Below, piece after piece: positions 41,387 to 54,048 of a DNA stretch of 64,000 nt. The DNA is taken from the NCBI RefSeq assembly GCF_963455295.1, contig NZ_OY734020.1:4399384-4463383 (forward strand), given 5' to 3'. The notes beneath the pieces were generated by a model. It saw only the letters and a program-made list of their open reading frames with translations. It searched no databases and was not told the origin of the DNA. The position numbers and the translations under genes are program-made. The stretch comes from Candidatus Thiodiazotropha sp. CDECU1. Its GTDB lineage: Bacteria > Pseudomonadota > Gammaproteobacteria > Chromatiales > Chromatiaceae. Numbering within the stretch: the stretch's first letter is position 1; every line of letters starts with the position of its first letter.

Positions 41387-43051
41387 TCAGCTTGCTGCTT
41401 GTTCGATCTTGCGCGTGATATACCACTGTTGAGCAATCGAAATCAGATTGTTGACCACCCAATAGAGCACCAGACCTGCCGGGAAGAAGGCAAAAAATAT
41501 GGTGAACACAAACGGTAGTGTCATCATGATCTTCGCCTGCATCGGATCTGGCGGTGCCGGATTGAGCTTCTGCTGCACGAACATGGAGACACCCATGATC
41601 AATGGCAGAATGAAATAGGGATCTTTTTCCGACAGACTTTCAATCCACAGAATCCATGGGGCCTGGCGTAACTCCACACTCTCCAGCAGAACCCAGTAGA
41701 GCGCTATGAAGACAGGTATCTGAACCAGGATAGGCAGACAGCCACCAAGGGGATTGATCTTCTCCTTTTTATACAGCTCCATCATGGCAGCCTGGATACG
41801 CTGCTTGTCGTCGCCATAACGATCCTTGATCGCCTGTATCCTTGGCGTGAATTTGCGCATGTTTGCCATCGACTTATAACTGGTTTCAGACAGCTTGAAG
41901 AAGGCCGCCTTTATCAGCAGGGTAAGAATGATAATCGCCCAACCCCAGTTGCCTACCCAGTTATGGATGGTCTTCAATAGCCAGAAGATAGGCTTGGCGA
42001 TCACAGTCAACCAGCCATAATCCACCGTCAGTTCAAGACCCTCGGCTATAACCTCCAACTGGTCCTGTAATTTCGGACCAATGTAGAGCTGGCGGGTCAG
42101 GGTCGCAGTTTCACCGGCGGTTACGGTTACTGTTGGGGAGTAGCTGCCGATCAGGTACTTTCCACCCGAGAGTGCATTGGTATAGTAGTGCTCCACCTGA
42201 TCTTTGGGTGGTATCCAGGCACTCAGAAAATAGTGCTGAATCATAGCCAGCCATCCCTGATCCGTCTCGACGTTGAGCTTTTTCTTCGCCATTTCGTCAA
42301 AGTCCACCTTTTCATACTTATCCTTCGGGTTGTAGTAGACACCCCCGGTGTAGGTATAGGTGGTGAAACCGTTGCCATCACTGCTTGGCTCCATCCGCTG
42401 CAGCTGTCCATAATCCCTCGCCGCCCATCCAGCAGTGGATTGATTATCAATCAGATATGAAACATCGGAAAGGTAGCTGCCACGCCGAAATATGAACTGT
42501 TTAGTGATTTCAATGCCGTCGCCGCTCGACCATGTGAGGGGAACGATCAGCTCGTCACTCCCATCCCCCATTTTGTATTGGCCCTGTTGTGCCTGGTAGA
42601 TTGCCTCATGGTTGGGCGCTTTGCCCTCCTCGCTGCCGATCAGGCCGGATTGGGCAATAAAGATATCAGGTTCCCGAGGCGTTAATAGCTCAACCTTTAT
42701 ATCAGGCTGATCCAGGGATTCGGGATAATCAAGCAACAGCGCCTTCTGCACCGTGCCGCCCCGTGTCGATATCTCCACTTTAAGCAGATCTGTCTCGACT
42801 CTTACAATCTGCGCCTGAGCCGATCCGGCAGATGCAACAGCAGTGTCCGGACCGGCGGCAGCCGGCAGTTCAGCCTTGACCTCAACTGACGGCACAGCTG
42901 CCGAGCTCTCCACGACATCGGGAGTTACCGAAGTATCCGTTGTCTGCGGCTTGGCTTGACTCTTGGGACCATAGTCCTGCTGCCAGGCCTGATAGAGCAA
43001 CAAACCAACAAAGGCGAGAACAAAAAATAGGATCAGTCTTATATTATCCAT
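41387..43051 (-). CDS. yidC: Membrane insertase YidC
   Basis: 554 residues. Inserts and folds inner-membrane proteins. The N-terminal helix (LILFFVLAFVGLLLYQAW) is followed by a large periplasmic domain with a Glu/Val/Ala-rich linker, and then five-helix core segments including GNWGWAIIILTLLIKAAFF, the NPLGGCLPILVQIPVFIALY helix and the VLYWVVNNLISIAQQW end. It overlaps yidD by 8 bp. Confidence 0.98.
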   Translation of the reverse strand: MDNIRLILFFVLAFVGLLLYQAWQQDYGPKSQAKPQTTDTSVTPDVVESSAAVPSVEVKAELPAAAGPDTAVASAGSAQAQIVRVETDLLKVEISTRGGTVQKALLLDYPESLDQPDIKVELLTPREPDIFIAQSGLIGSEEGKAPNHEAIYQAQQGQYKMGDGSDELIVPLTWSSGDGIEITKQFIFRRGSYLSDVSYLIDNQSTAGWAARDYGQLQRMEPSSDGNGFTTYTYTGGVYYNPKDKYEKVDFDEMAKKKLNVETDQGWLAMIQHYFLSAWIPPKDQVEHYYTNALSGGKYLIGSYSPTVTVTAGETATLTRQLYIGPKLQDQLEVIAEGLELTVDYGWLTVIAKPIFWLLKTIHNWVGNWGWAIIILTLLIKAAFFKLSETSYKSMANMRKFTPRIQAIKDRYGDDKQRIQAAMMELYKKEKINPLGGCLPILVQIPVFIALYWVLLESVELRQAPWILWIESLSEKDPYFILPLIMGVSMFVQQKLNPAPPDPMQAKIMMTLPFVFTIFFAFFPAGLVLYWVVNNLISIAQQWYITRKIEQAAS

Positions 43052-43280
43052 GAAACTGCTTTCTTCGGGGTTCAGGTACGGGGTCTACTCCGCCTTCATG
43101 CCAGGGATGGCAACGGGAGACACGCTTGATAGAGAGCCACAGACCTCGCACTACTCCGTGCTTTTCCAGGGCCTCCAGGGCGTAGGAGGAGCAGCTAGGA
43201 TAGAAACGGCAATGTTGTCCTACAAACGGGCTCAGAATCGTTTGATAAAGCTTGATCAGTGAAATCACGATGCGGCGCAT
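43044..43280 (-). CDS. yidD: Membrane protein insertion efficiency factor YidD
   Basis: 78 residues from ATG at 43280 (an upstream Met at 43325 is inside rnpA). Seen: LIKLYQTILSPFVG, CRFYPSCSSYALEAL, GLWLSIKRVSRCHPWHEGG. Small amphipathic factor next to yidC. Overlaps rnpA by 16 bp and yidC by 8 bp. Confidence 0.95.
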   Translation of the reverse strand: MRRIVISLIKLYQTILSPFVGQHCRFYPSCSSYALEALEKHGVVRGLWLSIKRVSRCHPWHEGGVDPVPEPRRKQFHG

Positions 43281-43630
43281 TGTTCCACCATCTTTTGCCA
43301 ATGTTGTCCAAGGGAGTTCAAACACTGCCTATTCTCGGCATTTACAGCGCCATGTCTAGAGACAACCACCAGATCGCGTCCAGCCAACAGTCCCTGGTTC
43401 AGTCTGAAACTTTCCCGAATCAAACGTTTAATGCGATTTCTATCCACGGCTCTGGGACTACTTTTTTTGGAGACCGCCAAGCCGAGTCGTGCATAGCCAT
43501 GCCGATTGGGTCTGGCAAGCACCAGAAATAACCTATCCGATGAGCGCTGCCCGTCATTAAAAACCCGACGATATTCGTCGGGCTTGAGAAGTCTGCAACG
43601 ACGGGGAAAATTCCCTTCGGAGGTTGGCAA
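43265..43630 (-). CDS. rnpA: Ribonuclease P protein component
   Basis: 121 residues. Protein subunit of RNase P, which processes tRNA 5' ends. Seen: RLLKPDEYRRVFNDG, the RNR motif region GLAVSKKSSPRAVDRNRIKR, and the DLVVVSRHGA segment. 14 bp after rpmH. Confidence 0.97.
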   Translation of the reverse strand: MPTSEGNFPRRCRLLKPDEYRRVFNDGQRSSDRLFLVLARPNRHGYARLGLAVSKKSSPRAVDRNRIKRLIRESFRLNQGLLAGRDLVVVSRHGAVNAENRQCLNSLGQHWQKMVEQCAAS

Positions 43631-43644
43631 GGAGCGTATATATA

Positions 43645-43779
43645 TTAGAGTGCCAGGCGGGCGCGACCCTTGGCCCGGCGTGCCTTAAGCACTTTGCGGC
43701 CATTACGTGTTGCCATGCGTGCGCGAAACCCATGGGTACGCGCTCTCTTCAGATTACTGGGTTGAAAGGTTCTTTTCAT
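43645..43779 (-). CDS. rpmH: 50S ribosomal protein L34
   Basis: 44 residues, too short for most gene finders' cut-offs. Reads [20 protein letters not shown], continuing with [20 protein letters not shown]: the classic L34 sequence and length. First gene of the rpmH-rnpA-yidD-yidC-mnmE run, divergent from dnaA. Confidence 0.98.
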   Translation of the reverse strand: MKRTFQPSNLKRARTHGFRARMATRNGRKVLKARRAKGRARLAL

Positions 43780-43842
43780 AGCTGTCTACCGGTAGATCCG
43801 CCAATAAATCGAAAATAATTTTTGGTCGAAAAAAAGACGCGT

Positions 43843-43872
43843 AGCCTAGTCCTAAACACCCTTCCCTGTCAA
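43843..43872 (-). promoter_or_regulatory. Probable rpmH promoter
   Basis: On the minus strand, TTGACA (43872-43867) is followed 18 bp later by TAGGCT (43848-43843), 64 bp before the rpmH start. The -35 is perfect and the -10 is poor. Confidence 0.45.
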
Positions 43873-44043
43873 TAGACAATCCACTTTAAAAAAGTCGACG
43901 CCTAATCCTAATCGGCTATAGATAACTGCTCCGACCAGAGGTAGACTTGACAGTTCAAAATGGTATGGCCAGAGGGCGTTTCAGAGCCGGTTGGCTGGTT
44001 TCAAAATCTATCACAACTCATCCAACGCTGCTGGAGAGAGAAC

Positions 44044-45378
44044 TTGAACCTTTGGCAACGATGTTCCGAACATCTTGAACAGGTGTTATCACCGCAACAG
44101 TTCAACACATGGATACGCCCACTACAAATCGTTGAAGACCAAAACCACCTGAAACTCCTGGCACCTAACCGGTTCGTTCTAGACTGGGTACGCAATCACT
44201 ACTTGGACACTATTCAGGATCACCTGAATAGTTTGTGTGATGGTAATCCTCCCACCGTCAGGGTGGAGATCGGCAGCAAAAGGAGACCGGCACAAAAGCA
44301 GAGTGATCTGGTTATACCAAATAAACTTTCCCAGTCAGATGAGAAGACCCTCTCGACAAACAGCAATCTAAACCAAAGTTTCATATTCGATACCTTTGTC
44401 GAGGGCAAATCTAATCAGATAGCACGCGCTGCCTCGATGCAGATTGGCGAGAATCCCGGAAAGGCATACAACCCACTCTTTATCTATGGTGGTGTAGGTT
44501 TGGGAAAGACTCATCTCATGCATGCGGTGGGAAATATGATGCTGAAAAAGAACCCGCAAGCACGCGTGGTTTATCTCCATTCCGAGCGATTCGTTGCCGA
44601 GATGGTAAAGGCATTACAGCACAACACCATCGAGCAATTTAAAAAACGCTATCGCTCTGTCAATGCCCTGCTCATCGATGATATTCAGTTTTTCGCAGGT
44701 AAAGAGCGCTCTCAGGAAGAATTTTTTCACACCTTCAATGCACTGTTTGAATCTCAGCAGCAGATTATTCTCTCCAGCGATCGCTTTCCAAAAGAGGTAA
44801 GCGGCCTGGAGGAGCGGCTAAAATCGCGATTTGGATGGGGTCTGACCGTGGCCATCGAGCCTCCGGACCTTGAGACCCGGGTCGCCATACTGCAGAGCAA
44901 GGCGCTTCAATTGAACATCGATTTACCCAATGAAGTTGCCTTCTTCATGGGTAAGAGAATCCGCTCCAACATCAGGGAATTGGAGGGTGCTCTGCGCAGG
45001 GTCATCGCAAACTCCACATTCACTGGTCGAGAGATAAACCTGGACTTTGCCAAGAACGCCTTGCGTGACATGCTTGCCGCCCACGACAAGCAGATCACTA
45101 TTGAAAATATACAAAAGACTGTTGCAGAGTATTTTCAAATCCGCACATCTGATCTAACCTCTTCCAAGCGAAGCCGATCAATCGCCCGCCCAAGACAAAT
45201 TGCCATGACACTTGCGAAGGAGCTGACAAATCACAGTCTTCCGGAGATTGGCAACGCCTTCGGTGGAAGAGACCACACAACAGTCATTCACGCCAACCGC
45301 AAGGTGAAGGAACTTCGTGAGAGCGATCCGCGAATTTCAGAAGACTATTCCAATCTGTTGAGAACCCTCAGCAGTTAA
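44044..45378 (+). CDS. dnaA: Replication initiator DnaA
   Basis: 444 residues from TTG at 44044, which has a GGAGAG ribosome site and gives the family-like start [12 protein letters not shown] followed by FNTWIRPLQ. An ATG at 43960 would add 28 residues with no counterpart in DnaA. Seen: Walker [16 protein letters not shown], Walker [23 protein letters not shown], and the DNA-binding [20 protein letters not shown] with [11 protein letters not shown]. Confidence 0.97.
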   Translation: MNLWQRCSEHLEQVLSPQQFNTWIRPLQIVEDQNHLKLLAPNRFVLDWVRNHYLDTIQDHLNSLCDGNPPTVRVEIGSKRRPAQKQSDLVIPNKLSQSDEKTLSTNSNLNQSFIFDTFVEGKSNQIARAASMQIGENPGKAYNPLFIYGGVGLGKTHLMHAVGNMMLKKNPQARVVYLHSERFVAEMVKALQHNTIEQFKKRYRSVNALLIDDIQFFAGKERSQEEFFHTFNALFESQQQIILSSDRFPKEVSGLEERLKSRFGWGLTVAIEPPDLETRVAILQSKALQLNIDLPNEVAFFMGKRIRSNIRELEGALRRVIANSTFTGREINLDFAKNALRDMLAAHDKQITIENIQKTVAEYFQIRTSDLTSSKRSRSIARPRQIAMTLAKELTNHSLPEIGNAFGGRDHTTVIHANRKVKELRESDPRISEDYSNLLRTLSS

Positions 45379-45604
45379 TGTGGATAAATTGTTGAGAAAA
45401 TCGGGTAATATTGAAGTGTCATTCTATCCACAATTCATCAACAGTTAATGGGCAGCAAAAGAATAGATGAAAACACACAAAAAAATGAAAAAAACATTTA
45501 AAAAACATATAGATATAGACTTATACACCAGAAGTGACGGGGCCTAATAATAATAATAATCTTAGACTCTTAAAAAGAATTAATTAAATGCTGAGTGGAT
45601 AAAC
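45379..45604. other. Probable replication origin (oriC)
   Basis: The 226-bp dnaA-dnaN gap. A perfect DnaA box TGTGGATAA at 45379-45387 (minus orientation) touches the dnaA stop. Near boxes: CTATCCACA 45424-45432, TTATACACC 45521-45529, AGTGGATAA 45594-45602. Between them is a run of A and AT, including six TAA repeats (about 45545-45560), suited to a DNA-unwinding element. No other gap in the dnaA region has comparable boxes. Confidence 0.72.
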
Positions 45605-46705
45605 ATGAAGATAAACACAGATAGGGAAACCCTGCTCGAACCTTTGCAGAAGATTGCAGGTGTCGTAGAAAGACGTCAAACACTACCTATACTGGCTAAC
45701 ATTCTTGTCAATGCCGGAAATGGTTTAATCCAACTCACAGCCACAGATCTGGAAGTCGAGTTGAAAACTGAGGCCAAGGTAGAATGTGATGGTGAAGCTG
45801 ATTTCACCTTACCAGCACGAAAGCTGCTCGATATATGCAAGGCCCTTCCAGAGTCTGCGCCAATAACCCTGAATGTCACAGAAGACAAAGTGCGCCTGCA
45901 ATCAGGCAGAAGCCGGTTCTCTCTCAGCCTCCTCCCTGCTCGAGACTACCCGGTCATAGAACCGACTCCGAGTAACAATGTAATGTCGATTAATGAGAAT
46001 ACACTTAATCGATTAATTGAAAAGACACAATTTGCCATGGCACAGCAAGATGTTCGTTACTACCTCAACGGCATGCTGTTCGAGATCAGTAAAGGTGATA
46101 TACGCACAGTCGCGACAGATGGCCACCGACTTGCCATGAGCCAGATAAAGAAATCGGCCCCTGAAGAGATAAATCAACAGATCATACTTCCGCGCAAGGC
46201 AGTCATAGAGTTGGGTCGATTACTCTCAAACAGTGACGATGAGATCAAGATCGAGATGAGCAACAGCTACATACGGGTATTGCTGGAGAAAGCTGTCTTC
46301 ACTTCAAAACTCATCGATGGCAGATTCCCGGAATATCAACGAGTGATGCCGACAGGATCGGACAAGGAGGTAGAAGCAGATAAGACCAGTCTTCGCCAGT
46401 CACTGACACGCGCATCCATTCTGTCAAATGAAAAGTACAGAGGTATTCGCTTCGAATTAAAAGAAAATCTGTTGCAGCTGCAGGCACACAATCCGGAACA
46501 GGAGGAGTCAGAGGAAGAGCTTGAAGTGAAATACAGTGGCGATGAGTTGAAAATAGGCTTCAACGTTGGATATCTGCTGGATGCCATCAATGCCATAGCA
46601 GAGGACTCGATCATCATAGAACTCAAGGATACGAACAGCAGTGCATTGATATATGGGAAGGATAACGATGAAAGCCGATATGTGGTGATGCCGATGAGGA
46701 TCTAG
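45605..46705 (+). CDS. dnaN: DNA polymerase III beta sliding clamp
   Basis: 366 residues, the usual clamp length with three repeated folds. Seen: LEPLQKIAGVVERRQTLPIL, the LPARKLLDICKALP strand, LNGMLFEISKGDIRTVATDG, and the end YVVMPMRI. Its ATG follows the last DnaA-box-like sequence. Confidence 0.98.
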   Translation: MKINTDRETLLEPLQKIAGVVERRQTLPILANILVNAGNGLIQLTATDLEVELKTEAKVECDGEADFTLPARKLLDICKALPESAPITLNVTEDKVRLQSGRSRFSLSLLPARDYPVIEPTPSNNVMSINENTLNRLIEKTQFAMAQQDVRYYLNGMLFEISKGDIRTVATDGHRLAMSQIKKSAPEEINQQIILPRKAVIELGRLLSNSDDEIKIEMSNSYIRVLLEKAVFTSKLIDGRFPEYQRVMPTGSDKEVEADKTSLRQSLTRASILSNEKYRGIRFELKENLLQLQAHNPEQEESEEELEVKYSGDELKIGFNVGYLLDAINAIAEDSIIIELKDTNSSALIYGKDNDESRYVVMPMRI

Positions 46706-46740
46706 AGATAACATAGAGATCCAGGCAAAAAACAGACACA

Positions 46741-47814
46741 TTGCACATAGAACAGATAAAAATTGAGAACCTGCGAAACATAGAGCACGCAGAAATCTCA
46801 CCCAATAAAAAGCTGAATATAATCACCGGCAACAACGGCGCTGGAAAGACCACGCTCCTAGAATCCATCTATCTACTTGCCAGGGCACGCTCATTCAGAC
46901 AGCAGAAGCGCGGCCAACTGTTAAAAGAAGGCAAAGACCATCTCAATCTTTTCACAATATTAAAAAGTGTGGATAGAAGCAGACACCAGATAGGTCTGCA
47001 GAAAACAGTTAAAGAAACTGTAATACGCAAAGATGGAGAGCAATTGAAGAAACTCTCTGATCTGGCAAAGACCATACCTTTAACAATCATCACGCCAAAC
47101 ATTCAACGCATCATTGAAGAAGATCCAAAGCACAGGCGCCGACTCATCAATTGGGGTATGTTCCACGTGGAACATGAATATGGAGATCTGGCCAACAGGT
47201 ACAAAAAGGTATTGGTGCAACGAAATAGAGCTTTGCGTGGATCTATCGAGCAAATCAAGGTCTGGGATAGACAACTGATAGATTTGGGAGAGGAGATAGA
47301 TCGTCGTATGCGAGCGTACACAGATGTGTGGAACCAAAATCTCCAGGAGATTGTGTATTCAACAGATCTGATTCCACCCATATCAATAGAACTGAAACAG
47401 GGCTGGAAAGAGCAATCATCCTTGGCAGAGGCCCTGGAAAGAAGTAGCAGAATCGACAGAGAGCGTGGTTTTACCAGCTGCGGTCCGCAACGATCAGATT
47501 TGAGAGTTTTACAGGAAGGTCGAACTATAAGGAACATCTTCTCAAGAGGTGAAACAAAGATCACCGCGATTATCCTGCTTTTGGCGCAGACTAAGATAAT
47601 CGGGCAGAGAAGGGGGGAGAGTCCTGTATTGCTTGTGGATGACCTGCACTCTGAATTGGATTCAGATCATTATAATCGACTGCTATCTCTCATAATCAAC
47701 CAAAACCTTCAAAGTTTTATTACCTCTCTAAACTTTCAGCCATTGAAGGATTTTAACCAGCCTGGTGCTTGCGGAATGTTCCACGTGGAACATGGTGAGG
47801 TTAGCGCACAGTAG
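46741..47814 (+). CDS. recF: DNA replication and repair protein RecF
   Basis: 357 residues from TTG at 46741. SMC-like ATPase of the RecFOR gap-repair pathway. Seen: IKIENLRNIEHAEI, Walker A GNNGAGKTTLLESIYLL, RRLINWGMFHVEH, the ABC signature region FSRGETKITAIILLLAQTK, and Walker B PVLLVDDLHSELD. Two parS palindromes are embedded in the gene; each encodes Met-Phe-His-Val-Glu-His, the first in the body of the protein and the second in its C-terminal tail. Confidence 0.97.
   Translation: MHIEQIKIENLRNIEHAEISPNKKLNIITGNNGAGKTTLLESIYLLARARSFRQQKRGQLLKEGKDHLNLFTILKSVDRSRHQIGLQKTVKETVIRKDGEQLKKLSDLAKTIPLTIITPNIQRIIEEDPKHRRRLINWGMFHVEHEYGDLANRYKKVLVQRNRALRGSIEQIKVWDRQLIDLGEEIDRRMRAYTDVWNQNLQEIVYSTDLIPPISIELKQGWKEQSSLAEALERSSRIDRERGFTSCGPQRSDLRVLQEGRTIRNIFSRGETKITAIILLLAQTKIIGQRRGESPVLLVDDLHSELDSDHYNRLLSLIINQNLQSFITSLNFQPLKDFNQPGACGMFHVEHGEVSAQ
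47159..47174. other. parS site 1 (inside recF)
   Basis: TGTTCCACGTGGAACA, a perfect 16-bp palindrome matching the bacterial parS consensus bound by ParB. Confidence 0.92.
47777..47792. other. parS site 2 (3' end of recF)
   Basis: A second identical TGTTCCACGTGGAACA palindrome, 618 bp from the first and 22 bp before the recF stop. Confidence 0.92.
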
Positions 47815-47873
47815 TGTGAGTGGTTTGAAAGGATAAATGGTTCGTAAGGAGCCGTGAATTGTAGGTATAATAG

Positions 47874-50327
<2,454 letters not shown>

Positions 50328-50332
50328 TTTGA

Positions 50333-51058
50333 TTATTGGTCCCAACGCTTGGGCAGGCTATCCACGGTGGATTCGATCCACTCCTCAGCTCTCTTGTTGA
50401 TTTCGGCGGCTTTGATACCTTCGGTCTCTATGATGGGGCCGATACGGACGTCAATTGTACCCGGATACTTTCTGATATCCCGCCGACGCCAGAACACCCC
50501 AGCATTATGCGCCACCGGGAGTACTGGATAACCAGACTTTTCTGCCAATAGCGCACCGCCTATACCGTAACGCTTACGTGTACCAGGCGCGACCCGTGTT
50601 CCTTCTGGAAAAACAAATACATTCTTTCCGGTTTCGAGGCGCTGTGTGCCCTGTTCTATGATCTGATCCACGGCCTTGCGACCCGACTTGCGATCGATGG
50701 CGATGGGTTTGAAGTAGACCATGATCCAACCCATGAAGGGTACAAAGAGAAGCTCTCGCTTCAATACCCACGACTTCGGTCCTGGAATAAGACTGACGAG
50801 GGCTATTGTTTCCCAGGCAGACTGGTGTTTGGCAAAGATGATGCAGCTCCCTTCAGGGACATTCTCAGTACCCTGTAGGCGATAGTCCAAACCGCATATA
50901 TGCTTCAATCCCCACAGATTCACTCGGCTCCAGCTATGGTCGAACAGATGGATACCGTTTTTCGGCAAGGCCCAGCCAATCAGGGTGCCGACGGTAGCCA
51001 GGGTGATGGTAGTGACCAACAGCAGGATGAAATAGATAATCGATCGGAAGAGAATCAT
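50333..51058 (-). CDS. plsC: 1-acyl-sn-glycerol-3-phosphate acyltransferase
   Basis: 241 residues. Phospholipid synthesis (lysophosphatidate to phosphatidate). N-terminal helix; the catalytic motif reads KHQSAWETIAL (H-x4-E rather than the usual H-x4-D, a known variant in this subgroup); substrate site VFPEGTRVAPG. Last gene of the glyQ-glyS-mazG-gmhB operon; overlaps gmhB by 4 bp. Confidence 0.93.
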   Translation of the reverse strand: MILFRSIIYFILLLVTTITLATVGTLIGWALPKNGIHLFDHSWSRVNLWGLKHICGLDYRLQGTENVPEGSCIIFAKHQSAWETIALVSLIPGPKSWVLKRELLFVPFMGWIMVYFKPIAIDRKSGRKAVDQIIEQGTQRLETGKNVFVFPEGTRVAPGTRKRYGIGGALLAEKSGYPVLPVAHNAGVFWRRRDIRKYPGTIDVRIGPIIETEGIKAAEINKRAEEWIESTVDSLPKRWDQ

Positions 51059-51609
51059 TTGTTTGCTTTGTGTTGTTCGATCAACGCTTCGGTTACGCTG
51101 AAGAGATCTTTGTATACAGGGACTTGAGGATATTGAGCTTGGAGTTTTCCGAGCTCCTTTTCACCCTTACCGGTGCGAACCAGGATTGGTTTTGCCTGGA
51201 CCCTGATTGCAGCCTCGATATCCCTCAAGGAATCACCGACTATGGGTACATCCTTTAGTGATTGCTGGGTACGTTGACTAATCTCTTCATAGAGCCCGGG
51301 TTTTGGCTTACGGCAAGGGCAGTCGTCATCCGGACCGTGTGGGCAAAACAGTACAGCCTCTATGTGTCCGCCCTCGGCTTGCACGGCGGAGGTCATTTTC
51401 TGATGGATCGCATTCAATGTCTCAATATCGAACAGGCCGCGGGCGAGCCCCGATTGATTGGTGGCCACAAAGACCCGGTATCCCGCCCTGCTGAGTTTGG
51501 CGATAGCCTGTAGGCTGCTTTCAATGGGAGTCCATTCCTGGGGATTCTTAATATATGCATCCGAATCCTGATTGATAACGCCATCTCTATCAAGAATAAT
51601 GAGTTTCAT
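51055..51609 (-). CDS. gmhB: Heptose-1,7-bisphosphate 7-phosphatase
   Basis: 184 residues. HAD-superfamily enzyme in ADP-heptose synthesis for the LPS core. Seen: nucleophile and acid Asp pair in ILDRDGVIN, ATNQSGLARG, the zinc loop CPHGPDDDCPCRKPKP, and GDSLRDIEAA. Implies a heptose-containing LPS. Coupled to plsC by ATGA. Confidence 0.95.
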   Translation of the reverse strand: MKLIILDRDGVINQDSDAYIKNPQEWTPIESSLQAIAKLSRAGYRVFVATNQSGLARGLFDIETLNAIHQKMTSAVQAEGGHIEAVLFCPHGPDDDCPCRKPKPGLYEEISQRTQQSLKDVPIVGDSLRDIEAAIRVQAKPILVRTGKGEKELGKLQAQYPQVPVYKDLFSVTEALIEQHKANK

Positions 51610-51625
51610 GTAAGTAAGCGCTTAC

Positions 51626-51961
51626 TTATTCCGTGTCCCTGAATTCTGAGACACGTATGCGGCCATTGATCATGCGAGACTCCCGACGCTCCAGTTTTTC
51701 CATTTTGTCCCAAAATGCCTGATTGAGATCGAACTCCCCAGCAATGGCGGTTCCTATCACCAGAATGAGTAGATCCGCAACCTCTTCCGCCAAAGCCTCC
51801 TTGCGCTTGCCCTTGGTGACACAGCTGGAGATTTCGCCAAGCTCCTCCGCCATCAATGCGATCCGGTAGGTCATCTCTTCGCCACCGGTATCCTTGAAAC
51901 GGTGCTTTGCATGGAATGCCGTCACCGCGGTCAGCATCTCCTGATAGGAATCTCGATTCAT
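51626..51961 (-). CDS. MazG-like nucleotide pyrophosphohydrolase
   Basis: 111 residues. All-alpha NTP pyrophosphatase fold: metal-binding E-x-x-E in LMAEELGEISS and E-x-x-D in LAEEVADLLILVIG. The substrate is unknown; homologues hydrolyse (d)NTPs. It overlaps the glyS start codon region by 4 bp and is 16 bp from gmhB. Confidence 0.85.
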   Translation of the reverse strand: MNRDSYQEMLTAVTAFHAKHRFKDTGGEEMTYRIALMAEELGEISSCVTKGKRKEALAEEVADLLILVIGTAIAGEFDLNQAFWDKMEKLERRESRMINGRIRVSEFRDTE

Positions 51962-54048
51962 GAGTGGCCATCCTGGAGCTGCAGACGTGAGATGTCAGCA
52001 ACGCTAAGAAACAGGCTCTCCAGCTGTTTTAGGAGGGTAAGACGATTGTTGCGCAAAGTGGCGTCTTCACTCATCACCATCACCTGATCGAAGAACAGGT
52101 CCACTGGCTCCCTGAGGTCTGCAAGTAACTGTAACCCCTGGGTATATTCACCCCGTTCGAACAGAGGTTCAGCCTTGGGCGTGAGTTCATCAAGTTTCAT
52201 GGCAAGGCTACGCTCGGCATCATCCTGAAAGAGTGAGGGATCGGCGCGGTCTTCCAGTGGCTCGCTACTCTTTTTCAGAATATTGCGTATGCGTTTGTTG
52301 GCGGCGGAGAGGCTTTCCGCTTCCGGCAATTGGCTGAAATCACTCATGGCCTTGATTCGCAGATCAAAATCGGCCAGGTTGCTGGGCGCTACCTCGGCTA
52401 CAGCCTGAAACAGATCCACACTCACACCAAGATCGATGTAGATTCCCCTGAGCCGATCCATCATGAAGTGGTAAACCTCGCTCACTACATCTTTGTCTGT
52501 CAGTCTGTCCGCCATCGATTGAGATACTGTTTCCAGTGTCTCTAAGATATCGATCGTTAGTGAGTGCTCACGTACGATGCGTAGGGCACCGAGTGCGGTA
52601 CGTCTCAAGGCAAAGGGATCCTTGTCACCGGTCGGTTTCAAACCGATGCCGAAGATACCGACAAGGGTGTCGAGTTTTTCAGCCAACGATATGGCGATAC
52701 CGGTTTTTGTCTGGGGCAACTGGTCACCGGAAAAACGCGGCATGTAGAACTCATCCAAGGCTTGAGCCAACTCAGGGTTTTCACCGTCGCGAATAGCCTG
52801 GTAGCGCCCCATGACGCCTTGCATGGATGGAAACTCACCGACCATGTTGGTCATGAGATCACAGCGACTCAGGAGACCGGCACGATAGGCGAGGTCGGGA
52901 TCGCCCTGGACTGCATTGGCGATCTGTTTGGCTAAACTGGCCACCCGCTCGGATTTGTCATACATGGAACCAAGCTTATTTTGGAACACGACCTGCTTCA
53001 GGGTTTGCAGGTGATCCTCAAGTCTGCCTTTACCATCCTGTTGCCAGAAGAACATGGCATCCGCCAGCCTGGGGCGAATCACTCGTTCATTGCCTTGCTG
53101 GATGATTTCCGGTTTCGGGCTTTCGATATTGGCGATGGTAATGAATTGGTTCATCAACTCGCCGTCACCATTGAACAGGGGAAAGTATTTTTGATTCCCT
53201 TTCATGGTGGCGACCAGGGCTTCCTGGGGTACCTCGAGAAAGCGCTCCTCAAAACTGGCTGATATGGCGACCGGCCACTCATTGAGCGCCGTCACCTCAT
53301 CCAGCAGATCCGGATCGAAATCGGCCTTGGCACCGAGGGCGGTTGCGCTCTTCTCAATCAAGCTGTGTATCTTTTCCCTGCGCGACTCAAAACTGGGAAT
53401 CACATGTCCCAAGTCTTGCAGTACCGAGGTATAGTCTTCCGGATTGTAGATGGTGATCGCCGCCGGATGATGAAATCGGTGGCCGTAGGTCAGCCGATCG
53501 GCCTTGGCATCGAGTATTTCGCAGGAAATCACCTGGTCCCCATGAATAAATGCCAACCAGTGTACCGGGCGCACGAATTGTGCCTCTGAATCACCCCAGC
53601 GCATGCGCTTGGGTATGGGCAGTTTGTTCAATGCCTGAGTTGCGATCTCTGGCAGAAGTTCGGCGGCCGGCTTGCCTGTCTCATGTATCTGATAGCTGAG
53701 CCATTCGCCCTTGTCGGTTTCAAGGCGTTGCAGCTGATCAACCGTAGTTTGGCAGGATCTGGCGAAACCCTCCGCGGCCTTGGTGGGATTCCCATCTGTA
53801 TCGAAGGCGGCATTGACCGCAGGCCCCCGTCGCTCGATTTCACGATCGGGCTGGCGCAAGGCGCAGTCGTGGATCAGCAGTGCCAGGCGACGTGGCGTGG
53901 CATAGCTTTCGATCTCGGTATGCCCAAGATTGGCCTGGGCGAGTCCGGCGGCAAAATTTTCCCTGAGTGATTCCGATAGCTGTTTCAACGCCTTCGGGGG
54001 TAACTCCTCGGTACCGAGTTCGAACAGTAAGTGGGCGTGATCAGCCAT
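51958..54048 (-). CDS. glyS: Glycine--tRNA ligase beta subunit
   Basis: 696 residues. Tetrameric bacterial-type GlyRS beta chain. Seen: [53 protein letters not shown], and an anticodon-binding-like C-terminus with [19 protein letters not shown]. Overlaps glyQ by 8 bp. Confidence 0.98.
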   Translation of the reverse strand: MADHAHLLFELGTEELPPKALKQLSESLRENFAAGLAQANLGHTEIESYATPRRLALLIHDCALRQPDREIERRGPAVNAAFDTDGNPTKAAEGFARSCQTTVDQLQRLETDKGEWLSYQIHETGKPAAELLPEIATQALNKLPIPKRMRWGDSEAQFVRPVHWLAFIHGDQVISCEILDAKADRLTYGHRFHHPAAITIYNPEDYTSVLQDLGHVIPSFESRREKIHSLIEKSATALGAKADFDPDLLDEVTALNEWPVAISASFEERFLEVPQEALVATMKGNQKYFPLFNGDGELMNQFITIANIESPKPEIIQQGNERVIRPRLADAMFFWQQDGKGRLEDHLQTLKQVVFQNKLGSMYDKSERVASLAKQIANAVQGDPDLAYRAGLLSRCDLMTNMVGEFPSMQGVMGRYQAIRDGENPELAQALDEFYMPRFSGDQLPQTKTGIAISLAEKLDTLVGIFGIGLKPTGDKDPFALRRTALGALRIVREHSLTIDILETLETVSQSMADRLTDKDVVSEVYHFMMDRLRGIYIDLGVSVDLFQAVAEVAPSNLADFDLRIKAMSDFSQLPEAESLSAANKRIRNILKKSSEPLEDRADPSLFQDDAERSLAMKLDELTPKAEPLFERGEYTQGLQLLADLREPVDLFFDQVMVMSEDATLRNNRLTLLKQLESLFLSVADISRLQLQDGHS

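Noticed and set aside
43780..44043. rpmH-dnaA gap as oriC
   Set aside because: No exact DnaA box was found there, unlike the dnaA-dnaN gap.
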